A DNA stretch of 64,000 nucleotides from Novilysobacter_A longmucuonensis (GTDB lineage: Bacteria; Pseudomonadota; Gammaproteobacteria; Xanthomonadales; Xanthomonadaceae). The stretch spans positions 1-64,000 of the forward strand of contig NZ_JBJMAW010000007.1 in assembly GCF_046600735.1 (NCBI RefSeq). Direction: 5' to 3'. The position numbers and the translations under genes are program-made. Under the pieces are notes generated by a model that was given only the letters and a program-made list of their open reading frames with translations, searched no databases and was not told the DNA's origin. Every line of letters starts with the position of its first letter. Position 1 is the stretch's first letter. Below, in pieces: positions 40,057-47,996 of this stretch.

Positions 40057-42477
40057 ATGACAAGAAAACCACCGAGCGGCGACAAGAATCCCGGCAAACC
40101 TGGTGCCGGCAAGCGCAACCAGGCGTCCACCGACCCGCGCAAGGGCGCAGGCAAAAGTGCCGGCAAAGCCGCCGGCAAGCGACCGGGCTGGATGCCGGAG
40201 CCGCCGCCGCGCGGGTTCAAACCGGCGTCGCCGGGCCGGGCGCCAGAGCATGATCCCTACGCCGAGCGCGAGGCCGCGCGTTACGAACAGCCGATCGCCA
40301 GCCGCGAAATGATCTCGCAGCTGCTGGCCGCGGCCGATGGCCCGATGCCGGCCGAGGCGCTGGCCGGGAAACTGGGGTTGACCGCGCCGGATCGCTTCGA
40401 CGCACTCAGCGCGCGGCTGCGCGCGATGGTGCGCGATGGTCAGCTGCTGCAGAACCGCAAGGGCGAGTTCGCGCCCGCCGAGCGCATGGACCTGATCGCC
40501 GGCAGCGTCATCGCCAATCCGGACGGGTTCGGCTTCCTGCGACCGGAGGCCGGCGGCGATGACCTGTTCCTGCCGCCGTTCGAAATGCGCAAGGCGCTGC
40601 ATGGCGACCGTGTGCTGGCCAGCGTCACCGGCATGGACCGGCGCGGCCGCCGTGAGGGCGCGATCGTGGAAGTGCTCGAGCGCCGGCTCAACCGCCTGAT
40701 CGGGCGTTACACCATCGAGGCCGGCATCAGCTACGTGGTGCCCGACGACCGCCGCATCCAGCGCAACGTATTGATCCCGCCGGAGGCTCAGAAAGACGCG
40801 CAGCCGGGGCAACTGGTGGTGGTCGAACTGGTGCAGGCGCCGGATCCGCGCCGCCCGCCGATCGGCCGGGTCCTGACGGTGCTCGGCGACAAGCTGACCG
40901 CCTCGCTGGCGGTGCAGGCCGCGATCCACGGCCATGAGATCCCGCACGAGTTTTCCCAGGCGGTGCTGGACCAGGCCGCGGCGGTGCCGGTTGAGGTCGA
41001 TGCAGGCGTTGCCGCGCAACGCGTCGATCTGCGCGCGCTGCCGCTGGTGACGATCGACGGTGAGGACGCCAAGGACTTCGACGACGCCGTGTACTGCGAG
41101 ACCAACCGCGAAGGTTTCCGGCTGGTAGTCGCGATCGCCGATGTCTCGGCCTACGTCAAGCCCGGCACGCCGCTGGACGAGGAGGCGACCAGACGCGCGA
41201 CCTCGGTCTACTTCCCCGGCTTCGTGGTGCCGATGCTGCCCGAGACGCTGTCCAACGGCATCTGTTCGCTCAAGCCCAAGGTCGATCGCCTGTGCTTCGT
41301 CTGCGACATGCAGATCGACCGCAAGGGCCAGGTCACCGGATCGAAATTCTACGAAGCGGTGATGAACTCGCACGCGCGCCTGACCTACACCCAGGTCTGG
41401 AACGCGGTTGGCGAGGGCATCCTGGACGAACTGCACCAGGATGCCGTGGCGCAGATCGGCTCGCTGCTGCCGCACGTGCAGCGGCTGCACCAGCTGTACG
41501 CGATCCTGTCGAAGGCGCGCGCCAAGCGTGGCGCGATCGAGTTCGAGACCAGCGAGGTGCGTTTCGTGCTCGGCACCCAGGGCGAGGTGGTGCAGGCCGG
41601 CATGCTGCAGCGCAACGACGCGCACAAGCTGATCGAGGAATGCATGATCGCGGCCAACGTCGAGGCGGCGAAGTACCTGATCGACGCCAACGTGCCGGCG
41701 CCGTACCGCAACCACGACCGCCCGCCTGAGCAGAAGTACGCTGACCTGCAGGAGTTCCTCAAGGAATTCAAGCTGAAGATGCCGAGCTGGGGCCAGGTGC
41801 ACCCGCGCGACTTCACCGCGCTGCTCAAGAAGGTCCGTGAACGGCCCGATGCGGCACTGATTGAATCGGTGCTGCTGCGCAGCCAGAGCCTGGCGGTGTA
41901 CGCGCCCGACAACATCGGCCACTTCGGCCTGGCGCTGGAGGCCTACGCGCACTTCACCTCGCCGATCCGGCGCTATCCCGATCTGCTGGTACACCGCGGG
42001 ATCAAGCACGCCTTGAGCGGCGAGCGGCCGGAGAAGTTCAGGTATTCGCCGAGCGAGATGGCGGCCTTGTCGCTGCAGAGTTCCGAGCGCTCGCGCCGGG
42101 CCGACGAGGCCGCGCGCGAGGTCGACGACCGCTACCGCGCGGCGTGGATGGAGCAGCACGTCGGCGGCCAATTCGAGGGTACGATCAGTGGCGTGACCAG
42201 CTTCGGGTTGTTCATCGAGCTCGACGAGTCGAAGGTCAACGGACTGGTGCACGTCACCCAGTTGCCCAACGACTACTACCACTTCGACCCGATCCGCAAG
42301 ACGCTCACCGGCGAGCGCGCCGGCCGCGAGTTCCGCCTCGGCGACCGCCTCGCCATCATCGTCATGAAGGCCAACGTCGAGGATCGCAAGATCGACTTCC
42401 GCCTGGTCGATGACGGCGGCAAGGACGGTGGCGGTGCCCAGCCGCAGCCGCCGCGGCGCAAGAAAACGAAGTACTGA
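40057..42477 (+). CDS. rnr: ribonuclease R
   Basis: RNase R is a processive 3'-5' exoribonuclease that degrades structured RNA. The product has cold-shock-like domains, the RNB catalytic domain with the Asp cluster TIDGEDAKDFDDAV, LAYTHFTSPIRRYPD-type residues (AYAHFTSPIRRYPDLLVHR) and a C-terminal S1 domain (GTISGVTSFGLFIELDE). The ATG at 40057 is chosen; ATG 40039 is also possible. About 45 residues rich in Gly, Lys and Pro (GKPGAGKRN, GAGKSAGKAAGKR) precede the helix-turn-helix domain, and another basic tail ends the protein (RRKKTKY). rlmB follows, as in E. coli. Confidence 0.95.
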   Translation: MTRKPPSGDKNPGKPGAGKRNQASTDPRKGAGKSAGKAAGKRPGWMPEPPPRGFKPASPGRAPEHDPYAEREAARYEQPIASREMISQLLAAADGPMPAEALAGKLGLTAPDRFDALSARLRAMVRDGQLLQNRKGEFAPAERMDLIAGSVIANPDGFGFLRPEAGGDDLFLPPFEMRKALHGDRVLASVTGMDRRGRREGAIVEVLERRLNRLIGRYTIEAGISYVVPDDRRIQRNVLIPPEAQKDAQPGQLVVVELVQAPDPRRPPIGRVLTVLGDKLTASLAVQAAIHGHEIPHEFSQAVLDQAAAVPVEVDAGVAAQRVDLRALPLVTIDGEDAKDFDDAVYCETNREGFRLVVAIADVSAYVKPGTPLDEEATRRATSVYFPGFVVPMLPETLSNGICSLKPKVDRLCFVCDMQIDRKGQVTGSKFYEAVMNSHARLTYTQVWNAVGEGILDELHQDAVAQIGSLLPHVQRLHQLYAILSKARAKRGAIEFETSEVRFVLGTQGEVVQAGMLQRNDAHKLIEECMIAANVEAAKYLIDANVPAPYRNHDRPPEQKYADLQEFLKEFKLKMPSWGQVHPRDFTALLKKVRERPDAALIESVLLRSQSLAVYAPDNIGHFGLALEAYAHFTSPIRRYPDLLVHRGIKHALSGERPEKFRYSPSEMAALSLQSSERSRRADEAAREVDDRYRAAWMEQHVGGQFEGTISGVTSFGLFIELDESKVNGLVHVTQLPNDYYHFDPIRKTLTGERAGREFRLGDRLAIIVMKANVEDRKIDFRLVDDGGKDGGGAQPQPPRRKKTKY

Positions 42478-42484
42478 GGACTCC

Positions 42485-42570
42485 GTAGAGCGGAGCTTGC
42501 TCCGCTGCCGCGCCACAGCCGACGATTTCAACGCAGCCGACCGAGGGCAGCCGAGCAAGCTCGGCTCTAC
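42485..42570. repeat. GTAGAGCGGAGC-type inverted repeat
   Basis: The left arm GTAGAGCGGAGCTTGCTCCG (42485-) and a near-complementary right arm CGAGCAAGCTCGGCTCTAC (ending 42570) flank about 40 bases. It lies directly after rnr. Confidence 0.8.
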
Positions 42571-42609
42571 GGCTCCGGAGCGGTCGTAGGCTGCTGCATA
42601 TAAAATTTT

Positions 42610-42654
42610 GCGCTCTTGGCGCTCTTGGCGCTCTTTGCGCTCTTTGCGTCCTTT
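42610..42654. repeat. 9-base tandem repeat GCGCTCTTG/T
   Basis: Five contiguous nonamers (two GCGCTCTTG, two GCGCTCTTT, one GCGTCCTTT) sit 38 bases before rlmB, in the rnr-rlmB gap. Confidence 0.9.
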
Positions 42655-42692
42655 GCGGACCAGACAAGCGCTTCTACCCACGGACCCGCTAC

Positions 42693-43445
42693 ATGAGTCA
42701 GAAACAATGGATCGCCGGCATCAACGCGGTCACCGCAGCGCTCGAACACGACGCCGAGCATGTGCGCGAGGTGCTGATCGAGGCCGGCGCCAAGAACCCG
42801 CGCCTGATCGAGATCGAAAGCAGCGCCCGGCGCCGCGATATCGACGTGCGCCGGGTCAACCAGCAGGCGCTCGCCGGCGTGGTCGGCACGCTGCGGCACC
42901 AGGGAGTGGTCGCGCGCTACGCCGCGGCGAAGACTTGGGACGAGAACGAACTCGAAGGTCTGGTCGAAGCCGCCGAAGGCCGCGCGTTGATCGTGATCCT
43001 CGACGGCGTGCAGGACCCGCACAACCTCGGTGCCTGCCTGCGCAGCGCCGCGGCCGCCGCTGCGACCGCGGTGCTCATCCCCAAGGACAAGTCGGTGCAG
43101 GTCAACGCGACCGTGCGCAAGACCTCCGCCGGCGCGGCCGACAGCGTGCCGGTGATTCCGGTGACCAATCTGGCGCGCGCGATGCGCGACCTGCAGCAGC
43201 TCGGGGTCTGGCTGTACGGGCTGGCCGGCGACGCCGATACTTCGTTGTATGCGCTGGACCTGCGCGGCAACGTCGGCCTGGTGCTGGGCGGCGAGGGCGC
43301 CGGCCTGCGCCGGCTCACGCGCGAGAACTGCGACCAGCTGGTCAAAATCCCAATGCCCGGCAGCGAGAACGTCGAGAGCCTGAACGTCTCGGTCGCCACC
43401 GGCGTGACCTTGTTCGAGGCGGTGCGCCAGCGCGTCGCAAGCTGA
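42693..43445 (+). CDS. rlmB: 23S rRNA (guanosine-2'-O-)-methyltransferase
   Basis: RlmB methylates the ribose of G2251 (E. coli numbering) in the peptidyl-transferase loop of 23S rRNA. The 250-residue protein has the N-terminal L30e-like substrate-binding domain (WIAGINAVTAALEHD) and the SpoU methylase knot with motifs LDGVQDPHNLGACLRSA, LVLGGEGAGLRRL and IPMPGSENVESLNVSVATGV. Length fits the family. It lies 215 bases after rnr, with two repeats in the gap. Confidence 0.95.
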   Translation: MSQKQWIAGINAVTAALEHDAEHVREVLIEAGAKNPRLIEIESSARRRDIDVRRVNQQALAGVVGTLRHQGVVARYAAAKTWDENELEGLVEAAEGRALIVILDGVQDPHNLGACLRSAAAAAATAVLIPKDKSVQVNATVRKTSAGAADSVPVIPVTNLARAMRDLQQLGVWLYGLAGDADTSLYALDLRGNVGLVLGGEGAGLRRLTRENCDQLVKIPMPGSENVESLNVSVATGVTLFEAVRQRVAS

Positions 43446-43456
43446 GAGGTCCTGTT

Positions 43457-43556
43457 GTAGGAGCGGCTTCAGCCGCGATCCGCCGTCCAGCATTGCGGCG
43501 CCGGCGCAATCGGACGAAGCCAAAAAGCAGGAGCTCGCGGCTGAAGCCGCTCCTAC
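43457..43556. repeat. REPIN-like inverted repeat
   Basis: Arms of 22 bases starting GTAGGAGCGGCTTCAGCCGC at 43457 and its complement ending at 43556 flank 56 bases, just after rlmB. Confidence 0.9.
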
Positions 43557-43598
43557 AAGTGCAAAGAGAAACGTAGCCACCGGTTTGGAGACATTGCG

Positions 43599-43916
43599 AT
43601 GCCCTGGATCATCCTCGTACTGGCCGGACTGTTTGAAATCGGCTGGGCGATCGGCCTCAAGTACACCGACGGTTTCACTCGGCTGTGGCCGACGGTCGGC
43701 ACGGTTGCGGCGATGGCGGTCAGCCTGGGTCTGCTCGGCATCGCGATGAAATCGCTGCCGGTCGGGACCGCCTACGCGGTCTGGGTCGGGGTCGGTGCGG
43801 TCGGCACCGTGATCCTTGGAATCGTGCTGTTCGACGAGCCGATGAACGCGTTGCGCATCGGCAGCGTGGCGCTGATCGTGGCCGGCCTGATCGGCCTGAA
43901 ACTCGCCACGCCGTAG
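43599..43916 (+). CDS. sugE: small multidrug resistance-type guanidinium exporter
   Basis: The 105-residue protein has four membrane helices and matches Gdx/SugE closely: MPWIILVLAGLFEIGWAIGL with the essential Glu in helix 1, and AMKSLPVGTAYAVWVGVGAV. The Gdx subtype exports guanidinium with proton antiport rather than aromatic drugs; this subtype call is based on the KSLPVGTAYAVW pattern. A guanidine riboswitch, often found upstream of such genes, is not visible: only 42 bases separate the start from a repeat. Confidence 0.93.
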   Translation: MPWIILVLAGLFEIGWAIGLKYTDGFTRLWPTVGTVAAMAVSLGLLGIAMKSLPVGTAYAVWVGVGAVGTVILGIVLFDEPMNALRIGSVALIVAGLIGLKLATP

Positions 43917-43927
43917 CGGTTCTTGCT

Positions 43928-44009
43928 GTAGGAGCGCCCCATGGGCGCGATGGCAAACTGGACAAGCGTACCTGTCCGATTCCGGTTAGCGCCCATGGGG
44001 CGCTCCTAC
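43928..44009. repeat. variant inverted repeat GTAGGAGCGCCCCATGGGCGC
   Basis: A left arm beginning GTAGGAGCGCCCCATGGGCG (43928-43948) and its complement (43989-44009) share the GTAGGAGCG/CGCTCCTAC ends of the REPIN family but have a different inner palindrome. A lone right half of this variant sits at 53519-53537. Confidence 0.85.
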
Positions 44010-44037
44010 AAGGGCAGACGCGTAGGGGAGGGCCGTC

Positions 44038-44727
44038 CTACGGCCGCGTGGGCAGCGGCGTCGGCCAGGCGTTGACGATCTTGCAGAACAGTTCCGCGGT
44101 GCGCTCGGCGTCGTACACGGCCGAATGCGCCTCGTCGGCATTCCAGGCGAAGCCGGCAGCGGTGACTGCGCGCGCCAGCACGGTCTGGCCATAGGCGACG
44201 CCAGCCAAGGTCACCGTATCGAACACGCTGAAGGGGTGGAACGGATTGCGCTTGTGGCCGCAGCGCGCGACCGCGGCGTTGAGGAAGTTCAAATCGAAAT
44301 GCGCGTTGTGGCCGACCAGGATCGCGCGCTGGCACCCGTGTTTCTTGCAGGCGGCGCGGACCGGGGCGAACACATGGTCGAGCGCGGGCCGTTCGGCCTT
44401 GGCCAGGCGGAAGGGGTGGTCGATGATGATGCCGGTGACTTCCAGCGATTTCGGGTCGATGTCGGTGCCGGGGGCCGGCGTGACATGTGCATGCGCGGTT
44501 TCGCCCGCGACCAGCAGCCCATTCTCGTCCAGATCCAGCGGAATGGCGGCGATCTCGAGCAGGGCGTGGCGGTTCCAGTCGAAGCCGCCGGTTTCGACAT
44601 CGACCACGACCGGCAGGTAGCCACGAAAGCGCGTCGCCAGGGTCGGAGGCGCAACGCCGCTGGTGGATGTCGTGGAAGCGACAGCCACGGGTGGGGCATC
44701 GGTGCCCGTGGGATCGGTACTCTGCAT
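44038..44727 (-). CDS. rnt: ribonuclease T
   Basis: RNase T trims tRNA and other stable RNA 3' ends and is a DEDD exonuclease. The three Exo motifs are present: VVVDVETGGF, LVGHNAHFDLNFL and HSAVYDAERTAELF, giving Asp, Glu, Asp, His and Asp catalytic residues. Length is 229 residues with an extra N-terminal stretch of about 30 Ala/Thr/Ser residues before the fold; E. coli RNase T is 215. The gene lies downstream of hvfC on the same strand, 98 bases away across a repeat. Confidence 0.93.
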   Translation of the reverse strand: MQSTDPTGTDAPPVAVASTTSTSGVAPPTLATRFRGYLPVVVDVETGGFDWNRHALLEIAAIPLDLDENGLLVAGETAHAHVTPAPGTDIDPKSLEVTGIIIDHPFRLAKAERPALDHVFAPVRAACKKHGCQRAILVGHNAHFDLNFLNAAVARCGHKRNPFHPFSVFDTVTLAGVAYGQTVLARAVTAAGFAWNADEAHSAVYDAERTAELFCKIVNAWPTPLPTRP

Positions 44728-44778
44728 CGCGAAAGCCTAGCAGAGACCGCACATTCGGCAGATCAGGAAGCCATTCGC

Positions 44779-44829
44779 AGGCTGGGCTGACAAGCCCAGC
44801 GCTTGGCCTCAGGTGTCAGCCCAGCTTAC
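44779..44829. repeat. GGCTGGGCTGACAAGCCCAGC inverted repeat overlapping the hvfC stop
   Basis: The left arm CAGGCTGGGCTGACAAGCCC begins at 44779 and the right arm GTCAGCCCAGCTTAC ends at 44829, so the hvfC stop codon is part of the repeat. Confidence 0.7.
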
Positions 44830-45596
44830 TTTCGCGCGGTGCCGAGGACGACGCCGCTGGCGCGCATCTGTCGCAGCAGCGCATGACCCTGCGCGATGAA
44901 ATCCGCAACCTCCCCGGTGCCGGCCTCCTGCGCTAGTGCCTGCAGATGCTCCCGACCGCTGAGCTCGGGTACTTCGCCGAGCCGCTGCAGCAGCCGGTAT
45001 GCGAGCGGACTAAGATCGGAGAAGCGGACGCTGCCATCGGATTCGCGGCGCAACAGCAACAGCGTCGGCGTGTCCGGTGGCGCGGCCGGCTGGTGGTCCG
45101 GACCGAGCCGGTGCACTGGCCAGCGGTAGGCCAGTGGCCAGGCCAGCGGCGAGACCAGCGGCGCGGCTTCCAGCAGATCACCGCTCGGGTCGAAAGCGGT
45201 GTCGGCAGCGGTCGCCTCGGATATCTGCAGCGCCAGCTCGACCCACTCGTAATGCGCCAACTCGTACAGGAAGGGCGGGTCGGTCGCATCCATGCGCGTT
45301 TCTAGGTAGCGCAGAAATTCGCGCGCGATTTCCGGGAACAACGGGGTCTGGCAGCGATGGTCGCGGTAGAAATCGCGCACCAGGATCCGCCACCGGGTAT
45401 CACCGAGCAGTCTGCGGATCACCGGGAAATTGCCCGCGAGCAGGCTTTCGATGTTGTTGAACAGCAGCTCGCGGTAGACCGAAAGGCGCCGGTCCTCGAT
45501 CCCGCCCGGCGCCGGGTGGTGGTCGGGGTCGCGCAGGTGGCGGGTCAATGCAAGCTGCTGTTGGCGCAGCGTGGCCGGAGGATCAGGCGCTGGCAT
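44826..45596 (-). CDS. hvfC: HvfC-type RiPP maturation partner (DUF2063)
   Basis: HvfC-like proteins form a complex with the DUF692 oxidase and present the precursor peptide. The 256-residue product has the DUF2063 N-terminal helical domain (RRLSVYRELLFNNIESLLAG, FPVIRRLLGDTRWRILVRDF) and a second domain with PPFLYELAHYEWVELAL and FSDLSPLAYRLLQRL. The ATG at 45596 overlaps hvfB by 14 bases, implying coupled translation and a stoichiometric complex. The stop codon sits in a dispersed inverted repeat. The family link is strong; the biochemical role is taken from the Haemophilus influenzae HvfBC work. Confidence 0.9.
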   Translation of the reverse strand: MPAPDPPATLRQQQLALTRHLRDPDHHPAPGGIEDRRLSVYRELLFNNIESLLAGNFPVIRRLLGDTRWRILVRDFYRDHRCQTPLFPEIAREFLRYLETRMDATDPPFLYELAHYEWVELALQISEATAADTAFDPSGDLLEAAPLVSPLAWPLAYRWPVHRLGPDHQPAAPPDTPTLLLLRRESDGSVRFSDLSPLAYRLLQRLGEVPELSGREHLQALAQEAGTGEVADFIAQGHALLRQMRASGVVLGTARK

Positions 45597-46458
45597 GGCG
45601 TGGAACAGAACCGGTCGCGTTGTCGCGCAGCAGGCGGCGCACGGTGCCGAGTTCACCGAGCAACTCTGCGTACGGCGGGAAGTTGAAGTCGCGCTCGAGC
45701 ACGGTCGGGCGCGGGCCGAAATGCCGGTACGCGGCGGCCAGCAGCGCCCACACCGCATCTTTCACCGGCGCACCGTGGGTATCGACCTTGAGATCGTCGG
45801 CTTCGTCGAAATGCCCGGCCACGTGGATGCAGGCAACGCGCTCGCCCGGTAGCGCGGCCAGGAATTCCTGCGCGTCATAACGATGATTCACCGCGTTGAC
45901 GTAGATGTTGTTGACGTCCAGCAGCAGGTCGCAGTCGGCCTCGGCCAGTACCGCGTTGATGAAGTCGATCTCGCTCATCGCTTGCGCATCCGCTCCGAGC
46001 GGGTGCGCGGCGTAGTAGGAGACATTCTCGACCGCGATACGGCGACCGAGCAGGTCCTGTGTCTGGCCGATGCGGGCCGCCACATGGCGCACCGCCTCCT
46101 CGGTGAACGGGATCGGCAGCAGGTCGTAGAGCTGGCCGTCGTCGCTGCAGTAGCTCAGGTGCTCGCTGTACAGGGCCACGCGGTGCCGGTCGAGGAACCG
46201 GCGCACGCGCGCGAGGAAGGTTTGGTCCAGTGGGGCGAAGCCGCCGAGCGACAGCGACAGGCCGTGGCAGGTCAGCGGGTGGCGCGCGGACAGCGCTTCC
46301 AGCGCCTCTCCGTAGCGACCGCCGATGCCGATCCAGTTTTCCGGTGCGCATTCGAGGAAATCGAAATCCTCCGGTCCGGCCGCCTGCAGCGGGCCCAGCA
46401 GGGCCCGCCGCAAGCCGAGACCGGCCGCGCCATCTTGGATCCGACGCAGCTCGTTCAT
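45583..46458 (-). CDS. hvfB: HvfB-type multinuclear non-haem iron oxidase (MNIO, DUF692)
   Basis: MNIO enzymes use two or three iron ions and oxygen to modify Cys residues of RiPP precursors; HvfB acts on EGKCG motifs. The 291-residue TIM-barrel protein shows the family's ligand-bearing segments: CHGLSLSLGG, LYSEHLSYC, IAVENVSYY, EIDFINAVL, LLLDVNNIYVNAVNH and IHVAGH, with His, Glu, Asp and Asn at the expected places. It follows hvfA by 51 bases and overlaps hvfC. Together the three genes encode precursor, oxidase and partner. The modification chemistry here is inferred from the family and the motif match. Confidence 0.94.
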   Translation of the reverse strand: MNELRRIQDGAAGLGLRRALLGPLQAAGPEDFDFLECAPENWIGIGGRYGEALEALSARHPLTCHGLSLSLGGFAPLDQTFLARVRRFLDRHRVALYSEHLSYCSDDGQLYDLLPIPFTEEAVRHVAARIGQTQDLLGRRIAVENVSYYAAHPLGADAQAMSEIDFINAVLAEADCDLLLDVNNIYVNAVNHRYDAQEFLAALPGERVACIHVAGHFDEADDLKVDTHGAPVKDAVWALLAAAYRHFGPRPTVLERDFNFPPYAELLGELGTVRRLLRDNATGSVPRHASA

Positions 46459-46509
46459 TGGTTCAACTCTGGGCGTGGCCCGAGGCCACCAGCTTCAGGC
46501 TGGACCAGC

Positions 46510-46959
46510 TCAGGCCGAACCGCCGCACTTGCCTTCACCGCACTTGCCTTCCATGTTGGCCTTGGCCGCGGCCGGTTCGGTCTTTGCATCGCCACACTTG
46601 CCTTCACCGCATTTGCCCTCGTGCGCGGCCTTGAGCTCGTCGGCGCTGATCATGCCGTCGCTGTTGGCGTCGTAGCGGGCGAAGTTGCTGGCGTCGCCGT
46701 CGTGGGCGGCCGCAAACTCGGCCTGGGAAATGCTGCCGTCATGATCGCTGTCCATGGAATCGGCGGAGTGGCTGGCGTCACCGCCGCACTTGCCTTCACC
46801 GCACTTCCCTTCGGCTGCCTTCTCGGCTGCCTCGGCGTGCTGGGCGCCGAGCATGTAGCCGCCGGTCAGGTCGCTCATCGCGAATGCGGACGACGACAAC
46901 GCGAGACCACCGATCAGGGCGGCGGCGAGGGCAACGGGCTTGTTGTTGTGCTTTGACAT
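46510..46959 (-). CDS. hvfA: HvfA-like copper-peptide precursor with two EF-hands
   Basis: The 149-residue product has a Sec signal peptide (residues 1-27, ending SSSAFA). The mature part holds six EGKCG motifs in three tandem pairs, at residues 50-59, 114-123 and 137-146; the six Cys in them (53, 58, 117, 122, 140, 145) are the only ones in the protein. In HvfA these motifs are converted to oxazolone/thioamide groups that bind copper. Between the first and second pairs lie two complete EF-hand loops, DSDHDGSISQAE (70-81) and DANSDGMISADE (97-108), with Asp/Asn at positions 1, 3 and 5, Gly at 6, Ile at 8 and Glu at 12. The protein would thus bind calcium as well. hvfB and hvfC follow directly. 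Confidence 0.93.
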   Translation of the reverse strand: MSKHNNKPVALAAALIGGLALSSSAFAMSDLTGGYMLGAQHAEAAEKAAEGKCGEGKCGGDASHSADSMDSDHDGSISQAEFAAAHDGDASNFARYDANSDGMISADELKAAHEGKCGEGKCGDAKTEPAAAKANMEGKCGEGKCGGSA

Positions 46960-47160
46960 GGTTGGAGTCCTTGGTGGTGGTCGAAAAAACGGCCTAGCGT
47001 AAAGCCGCTGTCGTTAGTAAATCGTTTTCCATCGTCGGTGGCGGGCGCAGCACCGCAAGCCGAGCCGCACACCCCCTCCACTACGGCCAAAACCCCGCCG
47101 CGGATGCGCCCGGGGTTCCAGAGTCGGGAGTATGCGGGCCACGGCGGTCCAACGGGATCC

Positions 47161-47196
47161 AAAACGAAAGCGGGCGGGCCGTCATCGGCCCGCCCG
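47161..47196 (-). terminator. intrinsic terminator of the pst-phoU operon
   Basis: On the minus strand an 11-base-pair stem CGGGCGGGCCG/CGGCCCGCCCG with a four-base loop is followed by CTTTCGTTTT, 28 bases after the phoU stop. It separates the phosphate operon from hvfABC. Confidence 0.85.
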
Positions 47197-47224
47197 TCGT
47201 CGAGATCCGCTGGGCAGATGGCCG

Positions 47225-47920
47225 CTACGGTGCGACGGTATTGCTGTCGTCGCGCTTCTCGCGAGGCGGCAACTGCTCCTCGCCCTTGACCAGGAACCAC
47301 ACGTTCTCGGCGATGTTGGTGGCGTGGTCGCCGATGCGCTCGATGTTCTTGGCCATGAACAGCAGGTGCGTGCACGGGGTGATGCTGCGCGCGTCCTCCA
47401 TCATGTAGGTCAACAGTTCGCGGAACAGCGCGGTGTAGGCGGTGTCGATCTCGGCATCACGGGCGCGGATGCGCTGCGCGGCTTCCACGTCACTGTCGCG
47501 GTAGGCGATCAGCACGTCACGCAATTGCTGCACCGCGAGCGTGCCGATCGCGTGCATGCCGTTGATCTGCGGCAGTGGCGGCGACAGGTTGAGCGCCTTG
47601 GAGCGCTTGGCGACGTTGGCGGCGTAATCGCCGATGCGCTCGATGTCGGAGGCGACCCGGATGGCGGCGAGTATCTCGCGCAGGTCGCGCGCCATTGGAC
47701 CGCGCAGGGCCAGCTTCATGACGTCATGGCTGATCTCCTGCTCCAGCGCATCGATCGCCTCGTCATTGCCGATGATGCGCGCGGCGGCCTTGTCGTCGCG
47801 GCGCTGGACCACGTCGAGCGCGGCCTCCAGCTGGGCCGCGGCCATCTCGCCCATGCGCAGGGTTTCGTCGAGCAGGCGCCTGCGCTCGTCGTCGTAGCTT
47901 TTCACGATGTGGTCATGCAT
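47225..47920 (-). CDS. phoU: phosphate signalling complex protein PhoU
   Basis: PhoU links the Pst transporter to the PhoR/PhoB system and keeps the regulon off when phosphate is plentiful. The protein shows the two three-helix bundles with the metal-cluster motifs IRVASDIERIGDYAANVAKR and FMAKNIERIGDHATNIAENV. The ATG at 47920 gives MHDHIVKSYDDE and 231 residues; the frame extends three codons to a TTG. It is the last gene of pstSSCAB-phoU and is followed by a terminator. Confidence 0.95.
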   Translation of the reverse strand: MHDHIVKSYDDERRRLLDETLRMGEMAAAQLEAALDVVQRRDDKAAARIIGNDEAIDALEQEISHDVMKLALRGPMARDLREILAAIRVASDIERIGDYAANVAKRSKALNLSPPLPQINGMHAIGTLAVQQLRDVLIAYRDSDVEAAQRIRARDAEIDTAYTALFRELLTYMMEDARSITPCTHLLFMAKNIERIGDHATNIAENVWFLVKGEEQLPPREKRDDSNTVAP

Positions 47921-47996
47921 AGGAGTCAAATGAAAACAGTCATTGGTGAAGGGGGACGGCTTTTCCGGCTCGCCGTTTACGGCTGTTCACGACGCA

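Noticed and set aside
39718..42681. 987-residue minus-strand open frame opposite rnr
   Set aside because: It is the antisense shadow of rnr and runs through the tRNA gene; no domain is recognisable, and rnr in the sense frame is complete.
43557..43598. Possible guanidine riboswitch ahead of the sugE/Gdx gene
   Set aside because: Only 42 bases lie between a repeat and the ATG, and no paired ACGR hairpins are visible.
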